Source: Victivallales bacterium
GTDB taxonomy: Bacteria; Verrucomicrobiota; Lentisphaeria; Oligosphaerales; Oligosphaeraceae
NCBI GenBank assembly: GCA_017615955.1
Contig: JAFZZD010000247.1
Coordinates: 1 to 6,001, forward strand
Direction: 5' to 3'
DNA: 6,001 bases
Below the pieces are notes generated by a model. It had not been told where the DNA came from. It did not search any database and was given only the letters and a program-made list of their open reading frames with translations. Numbering within the stretch: the stretch's first letter is position 1; each line of letters begins with the position of its first letter. Positions 1 to 5,788 of the stretch are shown piece by piece. A program made the translations under genes and the position numbers.

Positions 1-33
1 AGTCCCTTTCGTCCCTAGCAGGAAAGCGTAATG

Positions 34-603
34 TTATCTTATGAGCAGCCTGAAGCGCAGTGCCTCTGGTGCCTTGGCCAGGCGGTCCTTTCGGTTCTTG
101 AGATGCTTGATTTCCTCCGTCAGATCGCAGGCGACATAGATATACCCGAAGACCCGCTTTCCCTTCTCCTCTGGCTTAATCGGCGCCCAGCTCAGCTGGA
201 AGAGATTCTCACCTTCCTTGAGCAGTTCTACCGGGAAAACGATACGGTGCGTCCCCTTCAAGATAAGCGGCCCCGCCGCTCCGCAGAATGCCTCCTTTCC
301 GTTTACCTTCAGCAGCAGGTCTGCCCAGCGATATTCCTTTGACGTGACATGGCATTTGCGCTTGGGATCAAATGGCTGAACCATGATCTCATACTCGAAT
401 GCGGCCTGCTTGAGTTCATTCACAGGCATTGGCAGAACCAACTTCTTGGAAATGACGCTCTTGTCGGTGGAGGACATCTCCCAGAATGAGGAAGGCGTGG
501 CCGAATCAGTCATCACCCTGAACCAATTGGAGAAGTCTTCCTCGCCACGTGCCGCCATGCCTGCAAGCAGGCAGACAAATGCTATAAGTGCCATTCGTTT
601 CAT
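34..603 (-). CDS. Small secreted beta-sandwich protein of unknown function, second gene of a hydrolase operon
   Basis: I do not recognise a named family for this 189-residue protein. It starts with a signal peptide: MKR, a hydrophobic stretch at about residues 4-18, and a plausible cleavage after A18-R19-G20. The mature part reads as alternating beta strands. The segment at about 95-140 (LLLKVNGKEAF, then THRIVFPVELLKEGENLFQLSW) has the 'VNGK ... F.VP..LLKEGEN' rhythm of jelly-roll, galactose-binding-like domains that accompany glycosidases. The last 25 residues are strongly basic. The ATG overlaps the stop of the upstream 860-residue gene as ATGA (600-603), and a GAAGGTG ribosome site lies at 609-615 with a 5-base spacer, so the two are probably translationally coupled. 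Inference: an exported carbohydrate-binding or accessory partner of the hydrolase. The stop TAA at 34-36 shows the gene is complete. The reading frame is secure; the function is not. Confidence 0.85.
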   Translation of the reverse strand: MKRMALIAFVCLLAGMAARGEEDFSNWFRVMTDSATPSSFWEMSSTDKSVISKKLVLPMPVNELKQAAFEYEIMVQPFDPKRKCHVTSKEYRWADLLLKVNGKEAFCGAAGPLILKGTHRIVFPVELLKEGENLFQLSWAPIKPEEKGKRVFGYIYVACDLTEEIKHLKNRKDRLAKAPEALRFRLLIR

Positions 604-3182
604 TTCTTCACCTTCAGCACCGCCACGCGGTCCTTGTCAAACACGATTTCCCTGCCAAGAATGGTGGTCTTCACCACATCGCGGTCGTAGTTCCTGGCGA
701 AGATTGCATATTCGCCCTTGTATTCGTAGGCGGTCACCTTCACATCGGGGTTGCTGCTCTTGATTTCCACAGGCTTGCCGTAGAAGATGATGTCCTCCAC
801 TGGCATCAGGTCCTGCACGGCGCGGGCTATGTTGTAGAAGCCCAGCGCACCGCGTATGCCGTAGAAGTGGTTCCACACGTGTATGCCAACGGCTCCGTTG
901 AATATTGACTCCAGCACCTGCTCGCGCATCACGTTGGGGGAGGCGTAGTTGCCGGAGGCCACGCGATAGTATTCGTACACGCGGTTCGGGCTAAGACCCA
1001 TGATCAGCTTTGCGCGGGTGCCCTTCAGCAAATCGGCTATGGCGCGGGAACGCTCGCCTACCGCTGCGGAGTCAGCCGTGTACAGCATGGGCTTGATGTA
1101 GTCCACGTACTTGCCGATCTTGCGGTAGTCGGAGAGGCGGTGCGTGACGGACTTGACGGGCGCGCCGTTGTCCAGCCAGGTATTGAATATCACGTCCTCG
1201 CCCATGGTCTCCCTCATGAGACGGTACATATCCTGAACCTGGTCTGTCTTGTACTCCAGCCATTCCTGGGGGTACTTGGCAGGGTCCTTGCCGAACTTCT
1301 CCAGACAGCGCGGGCAGTGGCACAGGGTGTTGCCCTCGGCCCAGTCCTCGTCATCAAAGGTGATTGACTTGAAGCCGTAGTGCTTTGCGACGCGAATGAG
1401 ATCCAAAGTCTTCTCCCAATATGGCCCGCGATAGGAGGGGCACACGAAACCAACTGGCTTGCCGTCCATGTTTATGGCCTGGAAATCCTTGGGATTCAGC
1501 TCATAGACCTTCTTTTCAGGCAGGAAAATGGTGCCGTGGGACTTAAGCATCTGCCCTTTGAGCACATCGCCGTAGCGGGAGAAAAGGCTGCCCAGCTCTA
1601 TGCCGTATTTCAGGCCGGCCGCCTCCGCCTCCTTCTGGCGCTGCGTGTAAAGGTCTGACCCCTTCATGTCCTCTATGAAGTCCGGAACCACATAGTCATA
1701 GAACTCGTAGAAGTTCACACCGAATTTGCGCCACTGGGGGACGGGCCTGGCCGTCTTGCATCCCAGGCCAATTGTGAAGTGCTTCAGTCCCTGGCCGATA
1801 TCGGGGAATTTGGGCGTCTTCTTGAAGATAATGGGATACGGCTCCTGCTGTCCGCCGTCCCAGACCGCATAGACATAGCCTTTGCTCCCGTCCTGGAAGC
1901 CCTCGCCAATGCGGAACAAGACCTGCTCGACTGCGGAGGAATAACTGGAGCGCCTCTTGTTGTACACCTCAATGCAATGGAATTCCTGTCCCTTGACTGT
2001 GCCCTTTCCGATGTCCTGGCGTTTATCCTTTGAAGATGTAAGCTCAACGCCCTGCGGCAACGCAACCACCAGGCGGAAATTCTTCATCTTCTTGAATTCG
2101 CCACGCAGGCCGATGTGCACCTCCGCGTCAATCTCGTCGGAAATCCACATTTCGGGATAGTGGTAGTAGTATCCATTCACGCCGATTGCCTCGGTCTTGG
2201 GCAGTTTCTTCAGTGCCTTTGCGGTCTTCCATTCCGCAGGTATGTCGATGGTGACCTGCCTGTTTGCGGAGGCCAGAGTCAGTTTTCTGCCGTCCGCCTG
2301 GAAATTCCAGGTAGAACCCGCCTTGGCATCCAGTTTGCCGATTGCCTTGCCGTCCAGCATGGCATTGCATTCGCCCAGCGACTGCACAAAGTAGAGGGTG
2401 CCCTTCTTGCCGTCAAGGGTGAAGGCAATATCGGGTGTGACGGACACCACCCTGCCCTTGCCAGCGAATGGGATGATGAAGATGCTCGCGCCCCACTCGT
2501 CAGCCTCGGCCACGGGCTTGAGCGAGACCTGACTGAATGTGGCCTCCATGGTCTCGCAGGCCCACTGGAACATGTTCTTCAGCTGATGAGGGGTGTTGAC
2601 GTAGAGAGCCACGCCCTTTCCGCTTTTCGCGCCCAATGCACAAATCCAAGGCTGGCCAATCTCAGTCACGAGGGAAAGCCTGTCAAGCTTGGCACGTTCA
2701 TACGGCACCACCGCATATCCTGACTTTGCGGGAAGCGTGAACACGCTATCCTCCTCCAAGGCAAACATATTGTGGAATTTCAGTGCGAAGTTGTTCTCCT
2801 TCTTCTTGCTGACAAGGCTTGCGCCGCACTGCAAGGCGGCCTGGTTCTTCGCCAGCTTGAACGTATGCGTCAGCACCATGCCCGCCATGGTGGACTGCTG
2901 CAGTTCCGCGACGGCCGTGACAGTGTCTTCACCTGAACGGGACAGCTTGTACTTCAATGCCAGGCTCTCCACATTCTGGAAAAGCACATCCACAGTCTTG
3001 CCCGCACCACCGAAGGTGCCGTCTCCTTTGACCAGCTCCTTGCCAGTGGACTTTTCTACTAGCGATACAACCTTTCCTCCCCTCTCGGAAATCACGGCCT
3101 TGAGATAGTCATTCTCCAGCACCTCGTCCGCAAACAGGACGCATCCGCACAATGCCAGCAAAAACAGACATAGTCTTTTCAT
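600..3182 (-). CDS. Secreted glycoside-hydrolase-like protein: mutarotase-like N-terminal region plus TIM barrel with a CxCxxC motif
   Basis: This is an 860-residue exported protein. Residues 1-18 form a signal peptide (MKR, then a Leu/Cys-rich core, cleavage near A18). Residues about 20-280 begin with LENDYLKAVISERGGKVVSL, the opening strand pattern of galactose-mutarotase-like sandwich domains. More beta-rich sequence follows to about 470. From about 470 to 775 the pattern suits a TIM barrel: FGVNFYEFYDY, LKYGIELGSL, FKSITFDDEDW (D610, D611, E612, D613), VIFNTWLDNG, YIKPMLY, KLIMGLSPN and GIHVWNHFYG would be successive strands. The acidic cluster at the end of one strand is the best candidate for catalytic residues. 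It is followed by C621-H-C623-P-R-C626, a cysteine motif seen in several glycosidase-like families. A short C-terminal beta domain (about 780-860) ends the protein. The start is fixed by AAGGAG at 3189-3194, six bases from the ATG. It probably cleaves or binds an extracellular glycan; no GH family number or substrate can be assigned by eye. Confidence 0.85.
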   Translation of the reverse strand: MKRLCLFLLALCGCVLFADEVLENDYLKAVISERGGKVVSLVEKSTGKELVKGDGTFGGAGKTVDVLFQNVESLALKYKLSRSGEDTVTAVAELQQSTMAGMVLTHTFKLAKNQAALQCGASLVSKKKENNFALKFHNMFALEEDSVFTLPAKSGYAVVPYERAKLDRLSLVTEIGQPWICALGAKSGKGVALYVNTPHQLKNMFQWACETMEATFSQVSLKPVAEADEWGASIFIIPFAGKGRVVSVTPDIAFTLDGKKGTLYFVQSLGECNAMLDGKAIGKLDAKAGSTWNFQADGRKLTLASANRQVTIDIPAEWKTAKALKKLPKTEAIGVNGYYYHYPEMWISDEIDAEVHIGLRGEFKKMKNFRLVVALPQGVELTSSKDKRQDIGKGTVKGQEFHCIEVYNKRRSSYSSAVEQVLFRIGEGFQDGSKGYVYAVWDGGQQEPYPIIFKKTPKFPDIGQGLKHFTIGLGCKTARPVPQWRKFGVNFYEFYDYVVPDFIEDMKGSDLYTQRQKEAEAAGLKYGIELGSLFSRYGDVLKGQMLKSHGTIFLPEKKVYELNPKDFQAINMDGKPVGFVCPSYRGPYWEKTLDLIRVAKHYGFKSITFDDEDWAEGNTLCHCPRCLEKFGKDPAKYPQEWLEYKTDQVQDMYRLMRETMGEDVIFNTWLDNGAPVKSVTHRLSDYRKIGKYVDYIKPMLYTADSAAVGERSRAIADLLKGTRAKLIMGLSPNRVYEYYRVASGNYASPNVMREQVLESIFNGAVGIHVWNHFYGIRGALGFYNIARAVQDLMPVEDIIFYGKPVEIKSSNPDVKVTAYEYKGEYAIFARNYDRDVVKTTILGREIVFDKDRVAVLKVKK

Positions 3183-3188
3183 TGCTTT

Positions 3189-3194
3189 CTCCTT
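3189..3194 (-). promoter_or_regulatory. Ribosome binding site of the 860-residue gene
   Basis: AAGGAG on the minus strand, six bases from the ATG at 3182. It is the strongest Shine-Dalgarno match in this intergenic region and supports that start for the operon's first gene. Confidence 0.8.
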
Positions 3195-3244
3195 AAGTTC
3201 AAGTGATTGATATTAGAGGTAATTCAAAACTATCGCGCCAAGCC

Positions 3245-3322
3245 GCAAACTATCGTAGCCGCTGGCGTCAGCAAACTATCGTAGCCGCTGGCGTCAGCAA
3301 ACTATCGTAGCCGCTGGCTTCA
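3245..3322. repeat. Three head-to-tail copies of a 26-bp repeat
   Basis: Units are at 3245-3270, 3271-3296 and 3297-3322. The first two are identical; the third differs by one base (GGCGTCA becomes GGCTTCA). Each starts GCAAACTATCGTAGCC. A degenerate partial unit precedes them at about 3225-3244 (CAAAACTATCGCGCCAAGCC). There are no spacers between units, so this is a tandem array and not a CRISPR. Confidence 0.9.
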
Positions 3323-3330
3323 GCCAGCGG
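3311..3330. repeat. Perfect 8-bp REP-like hairpin at the end of the tandem array
   Basis: CCGCTGGC (3311-3318), loop TTCA (3319-3322), GCCAGCGG (3323-3330). The hairpin is formed by the third tandem unit plus eight following bases. The first two units carry only the left half and can form just a 4-bp GCTG/CAGC stem. On the minus strand, the direction of the flanking genes, it is followed by CTACGATAG and not by a T-tract, so it is not a canonical intrinsic terminator. Confidence 0.75.
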
Positions 3331-3386
3331 AAAAGGCATGCATTTCAAATAGTTTTGCAATTACCTCGCATATAAAAACTCTAGTA

Positions 3387-4553
3387 TTACCTCAGCTTTA
3401 TGAACAGAACCACCAGCAAGGGCGTGATCATGCCCTGCAGCAGCATGAAGCGCACCAGCACCTGTGTGTCGGACCAGTTCCAGTTCTTGCGGCACTGGTC
3501 GTGTATTGGGAAACGGTAGCGGTTTATCACCTTGACCAGCCCAATCTGGCGCTCCGCCTCCTCGTCCGTGGCGAAGTTCTTGGGATTGATGGGATTTGGT
3601 ACGCGACTGAGCGGCAGTCTCACATCGTAGCCAAGACGGCGCAGGAAGCGCAGAAGCACGATTTTCACCAGTCCCGTCCCGCCATTGGCAAGCAGGATCG
3701 GTGCGCAGACCAGCAGCATGAATGGATTGCCGCTGGCAAGAGTGGATACGCCAATCAAAAGACCAAGGAAGCGGGAGCCAGCATCTCCCATAAGCACCGA
3801 ACTGGGGCTGGCATTGTGCCATAGATAGCCCGCCAGCATGCCGCAAGCGGTGAACATCATGATCGCCCAGCGGGCACCGTCCTGGTAGTGGGGCAGAAGC
3901 AGATACTTGGAAACGGTGTAGTGCCCGATCACACCATAGAGGAAGGTCCCCATGAAGAACAAGGTCAGCAATGCCAGCGAGCCGGCAAGACCATCCACGC
4001 CGTCGCTGCAGTTCACGGCGTTTATGCTTATCCAAAGGACACAGGCTGCCAAGGGAACATATATCCACACGGACAGAATATAGCTGCCGCCTACGCCCGC
4101 GCCCTTGAAAAACGGCAGCCATATTGTGGCATCCTTGCCACAGCAGATGCATATTGCGGCGGCAACGGACACGATGAAGTCCAAAGTGCCCTTGATCAAC
4201 TGGCCCCAAGGCTTCGCGCTGACGTCATCGCCAAAGCCTGTGAGCATTGTGGCGAACAGCACCACGATCATCAATAGGCAATGCCAGTTCAAGGGCATCA
4301 CCAGCAAGGATACCAACGTGAATATGCTGACCATGATGATGCCCGCAGCAGTGGGCTTGCCCTTCGCCTTCTGGGAATCCTTCACGAATGCCTTGCCCTG
4401 GTCATGGGGCAGAAACCTCCATAGACGCGGCAAAAGCAGCAAAGTCAGCGCACCAGCCAGCATGGCGCCAAGGAAAATCAACACGGCATGGGACCCCAGC
4501 AAACGGAATGGCCCCCAGACTTTGACAAGACAATCAGACAAATACGGCAGCAT
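3387..4553 (-). CDS. MraY-like polyprenyl-phosphate phospho-sugar transferase (MraY/WecA superfamily) with a divergent HHH motif
   Basis: This 388-residue polytopic membrane protein has about ten hydrophobic segments. Enzymes of this family move a phospho-aminosugar from a UDP-sugar to undecaprenyl phosphate on the cytoplasmic face of the membrane; MraY makes lipid I for peptidoglycan. Family landmarks appear in order: GKPTAAG (65-71, usually GKPTMGG), GFGDD with D109/D110, NAVNCSDGVDGLAG with N178, N181, D184 and D187, and MGDAGS (255-260). The N-terminus MLPYLSDCLVKVWGPF and the closing segment SDTQVLVRFMLLQG also follow MraY more closely than WecA. The canonical PLHHHFE loop is replaced by PIHDQCRKN (H351, D352, Q353), preceded by a longer loop (about 308-349). 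It has no mur or fts neighbours. It could be the organism's genuine, lineage-variant MraY or a paralog acting on another UDP-sugar, so no symbol is given. Only a weak, distant ribosome site (GAGGA, 4566-4570) precedes the start. Confidence 0.85.
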   Translation of the reverse strand: MLPYLSDCLVKVWGPFRLLGSHAVLIFLGAMLAGALTLLLLPRLWRFLPHDQGKAFVKDSQKAKGKPTAAGIIMVSIFTLVSLLVMPLNWHCLLMIVVLFATMLTGFGDDVSAKPWGQLIKGTLDFIVSVAAAICICCGKDATIWLPFFKGAGVGGSYILSVWIYVPLAACVLWISINAVNCSDGVDGLAGSLALLTLFFMGTFLYGVIGHYTVSKYLLLPHYQDGARWAIMMFTACGMLAGYLWHNASPSSVLMGDAGSRFLGLLIGVSTLASGNPFMLLVCAPILLANGGTGLVKIVLLRFLRRLGYDVRLPLSRVPNPINPKNFATDEEAERQIGLVKVINRYRFPIHDQCRKNWNWSDTQVLVRFMLLQGMITPLLVVLFIKLR

Positions 4554-4578
4554 TGCTTCTACAATTCCTCAAATTCCT

Positions 4579-4584
4579 ATAATA
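4579..4584 (-). promoter_or_regulatory. Possible -10 element of the MraY-like gene
   Basis: TATTAT on the minus strand matches the sigma-70 consensus at five of six positions and lies 25 bases before the ATG. The hexamer 17 bases further upstream (TTATGA) is a poor -35, so this is a tentative call from AT-rich sequence. Confidence 0.25.
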
Positions 4585-4656
4585 CAACTCAATGCGCCAT
4601 ATCATAACCCAATTCTCACTATCTGCAAACCTGTGTTCATTCACTTTGTCGTTCAT

Positions 4657-4679
4657 GTGAGCGCCGAAGCGGCGCTCAC
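4657..4679. repeat. Perfect 10-bp GC-rich hairpin with a 3-base loop
   Basis: GTGAGCGCCG (4657-4666), AAG, CGGCGCTCAC (4670-4679). It lies between the pseudopilin stop and the MraY-like start. Neither strand shows a following T-tract (minus strand continues ATGAACGACAAAG), so a canonical intrinsic terminator is not supported. It may still stabilise or end the pseudopilin transcript. Confidence 0.75.
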
Positions 4680-4689
4680 TCAGGTTGAG

Positions 4690-4774
4690 CAACCTGGATG
4701 TTTACGTCAGTTGAACATCCGCACAGGTTGGCCAACCTGGATGTTTACGTCAGCTGAACATCCGCACAGGTTGG
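4690..4774. repeat. Two tandem 42-bp palindromic repeats (43-bp period)
   Basis: Unit A at 4690-4731 and unit B at 4733-4774 are identical except for one base (T4711 against C4754) and are joined by a single C. Each unit is itself palindromic: outer CAACCT/AGGTTG arms and inner GGATGTT/AACATCC arms enclose an 11-base loop. The junction is a perfect 16-bp palindrome, CAGGTTGGCCAACCTG (4724-4739). A partial CAGGTTG precedes unit A at 4681-4687 and pairs with its first seven bases. On the minus strand this begins about 14 bases after the pseudopilin stop. Confidence 0.9.
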
Positions 4775-4788
4775 CCTTATATGCCAGC

Positions 4789-5544
4789 CTATTGCCAGAG
4801 CGGGTCGTATGCAGAGTTGTCCTTGGAGAGGAAACCTGTGCGGACGCCATCGCCAGCTGAGGATGTAGTATAGATGGTCTTGGAGGAAGCACAATGGCCG
4901 TCAGTATAGACGGCATTGCAATTTCCGCCGTGGCGGAAATCCGATGTGCCAGACGAATTGTACACGCCGTAGCCCTTGCTGCCTGCGGCGGGAGCCCTCA
5001 AATAGCTGGTCACCTCATATATGCCACTGGACAGGTAGCCGCCATCGGCGTTCATCATTGTCTTCGACGGGTTCAATACCTGAGTGAGCGTAATTCCAGT
5101 ATTGAGGGAGTTGTAACCATCGTATCCCAGGCACTCATTGTAGCCGTATCCAGCGAATTTTGTCGTATAGGCCTGGGTATAGCCAACTGCGGATGGGCAT
5201 TGGAATACCTTGTTGTTGGTGGCATCCATGTCGGAACCCAACCCTTCAGTGAGGTACCCTGGCTTTGTCATTGCCCAGCTTGAGTCATAGCGGGCATCCC
5301 AGCCTCCAGTGCCATCTACCAAAATGCAGAAACGCCCGTCTGAATTGTCGCAGTAAAGCAATTGCATCAGACCAATCTGCTTCAGGTTGCTTGTGCATGA
5401 GATTTGACGAGCTTTCTCTCTTGCTTTGCTTAATGCAGGCAACAGCATTGCCGCCAGAATCGCAATTATTGCAATTACGACCAGCAATTCAATCAGGGTA
5501 AATTGACGACGCGGGTGCCTGACAGCACAGATGACTTTAGACAT
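4789..5544 (-). CDS. Type II/IV pseudopilin-like protein with N-methylation-type leader and H-X9-DG C-terminal motif
   Basis: This 251-residue protein belongs to the prepilin-type family abundant in Lentisphaerae and Planctomycetes. Residues 1-14 are a basic leader ([14 protein letters not shown]). [24 protein letters not shown] follows (F15 as expected mature residue 1, E19 as Glu+5), then [20 protein letters not shown], the conserved start of the globular region. Cysteines C50 and C116 and the FQCPS motif are typical of the family. Near the C-terminus, H205 followed by nine residues and D215-G216 forms the H-X9-DG motif. The residue before the expected cleavage point is Gln, not the usual Gly. 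A prepilin peptidase would normally process such a protein before assembly into a secretion-system or surface fibre, but many paralogs have no known role. The start at 5544 is chosen because AGAAGGAG (5551-5558) lies six bases upstream. An in-frame ATG at 5631 would add 29 residues ahead of the leader and is unlikely. Confidence 0.9.
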   Translation of the reverse strand: MSKVICAVRHPRRQFTLIELLVVIAIIAILAAMLLPALSKAREKARQISCTSNLKQIGLMQLLYCDNSDGRFCILVDGTGGWDARYDSSWAMTKPGYLTEGLGSDMDATNNKVFQCPSAVGYTQAYTTKFAGYGYNECLGYDGYNSLNTGITLTQVLNPSKTMMNADGGYLSSGIYEVTSYLRAPAAGSKGYGVYNSSGTSDFRHGGNCNAVYTDGHCASSKTIYTTSSAGDGVRTGFLSKDNSAYDPLWQ

Positions 5545-5550
5545 GTTTTT

Positions 5551-5558
5551 CTCCTTCT
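5551..5558 (-). promoter_or_regulatory. Ribosome binding site that fixes the pseudopilin start
   Basis: AGAAGGAG on the minus strand, separated from the ATG at 5544 by six bases. It decides in favour of [10 protein letters not shown] and against the longer frame beginning at 5631. Confidence 0.85.
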
Positions 5559-5581
5559 GTGTTACGCGCACAAAATGAAAC

Positions 5582-5609
5582 TGAAGCCAAAATCGCATTG
5601 ACGGCTTCA
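5582..5609. repeat. Inverted repeat in the pseudopilin leader region
   Basis: TGAAGCC (5582-5588) and GGCTTCA (5603-5609) flank a 14-base loop. It sits 24 bases upstream of the pseudopilin ribosome site, so it could fold in the mRNA leader. The stem is short and the match could be chance. Confidence 0.4.
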
Positions 5610-5720
5610 AATTGAGATTCCCCATCTGCACAGGATCCGACTATACGGTTGCGCGACAGCCACGGAATTCCACCATGATTCACTGTTTACGCAGATGGCA
5701 CTAACAAGCGGCTAATATAT

Positions 5721-5730
5721 ACAATATTGT
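5721..5730. promoter_or_regulatory. Palindrome ACAATATTGT in the divergent intergenic region
   Basis: A perfect 10-bp palindrome lies between the divergent pseudopilin and edge gene. It could be an operator shared by both, but AT-rich sequence yields such palindromes easily. Nothing else in the 244-base gap beyond the inverted repeats noted here is recognisable. Confidence 0.2.
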
Positions 5731-5774
5731 CCTATTTTCTTTGGTTATTGTTTTTCTAAATATTATTTATTTAC

Positions 5775-5780
5775 TATACT
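5775..5780 (+). promoter_or_regulatory. Possible -10 element of the right-edge gene
   Basis: TATACT matches the -10 consensus at five of six positions and lies only eight bases before the ATG at 5789. If used, it would give an almost leaderless transcript, which would fit the absence of a ribosome site. No good -35 is seen, and the region is very AT-rich. Confidence 0.25.
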
Positions 5781-5788
5781 ATTGGTGT

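Larger units (their letters stand above)
3211..3372. repeat. Composite palindromic intergenic element with imperfect terminal inverted repeats
   Basis: The spacer between the MraY-like gene and the hydrolase operon is framed by inverted arms. The left arm at 3216-3233 (GAGGTAATTCAAAACTAT) matches the reverse complement of the right arm at 3349-3367 with a single inserted G. If the flanking TAT triplets (3211-3213, 3370-3372) are counted, the arms reach 23-24 bases with two mismatches and one indel. Inside lie three 26-base tandem repeats and a perfect hairpin. The inner part of the arms (CAAAACTAT) resembles the start of each tandem unit (CAAACTAT), so arms and repeats look related. No open reading frame or clear target-site duplication was found. 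It could be a MITE-like or REP/BIME-like element, or a structured 5' leader of the hydrolase operon. Confidence 0.6.

Noticed and set aside
2115..2723. Plus-strand frame of 202 codons inside the hydrolase gene
   Set aside because: It is antisense to a well-supported gene with domain patterns and a ribosome site, has no recognisable protein features, and reflects codon bias of the opposite strand.
3245..3322. CRISPR array
   Set aside because: The 26-base units abut directly with no unique spacers, and no cas gene is present.
3311..3330. Intrinsic terminator for the MraY-like gene
   Set aside because: On the transcribed strand the hairpin is followed by CTACGATAG, with no T-tract. The T-rich side lies before the stem in that direction.
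3361..4209. Alternative minus-strand frame of 282 codons overlapping the MraY-like gene
   Set aside because: Out-of-frame shadow of the membrane protein; it lacks hydrophobic segments or motifs of its own.
4105..4860. Plus-strand frame of 251 codons across the MraY-like start and the repeats
   Set aside because: It reads antisense through conserved MraY-family motifs and then through palindromic intergenic repeats; part of its sequence is translated repeat.
5545..5631. Longer pseudopilin starting at the ATG at 5631
   Set aside because: The extra 29 residues would precede the normal short basic leader, and a strong AGAAGGAG sits at the right distance from the internal ATG at 5544.
5635..5698. 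tRNA or tmRNA end suggested by CCACCA-like sequence near 5670
   Set aside because: No T-loop (GTTCGA-type) sequence or cloverleaf arms could be found on either strand.
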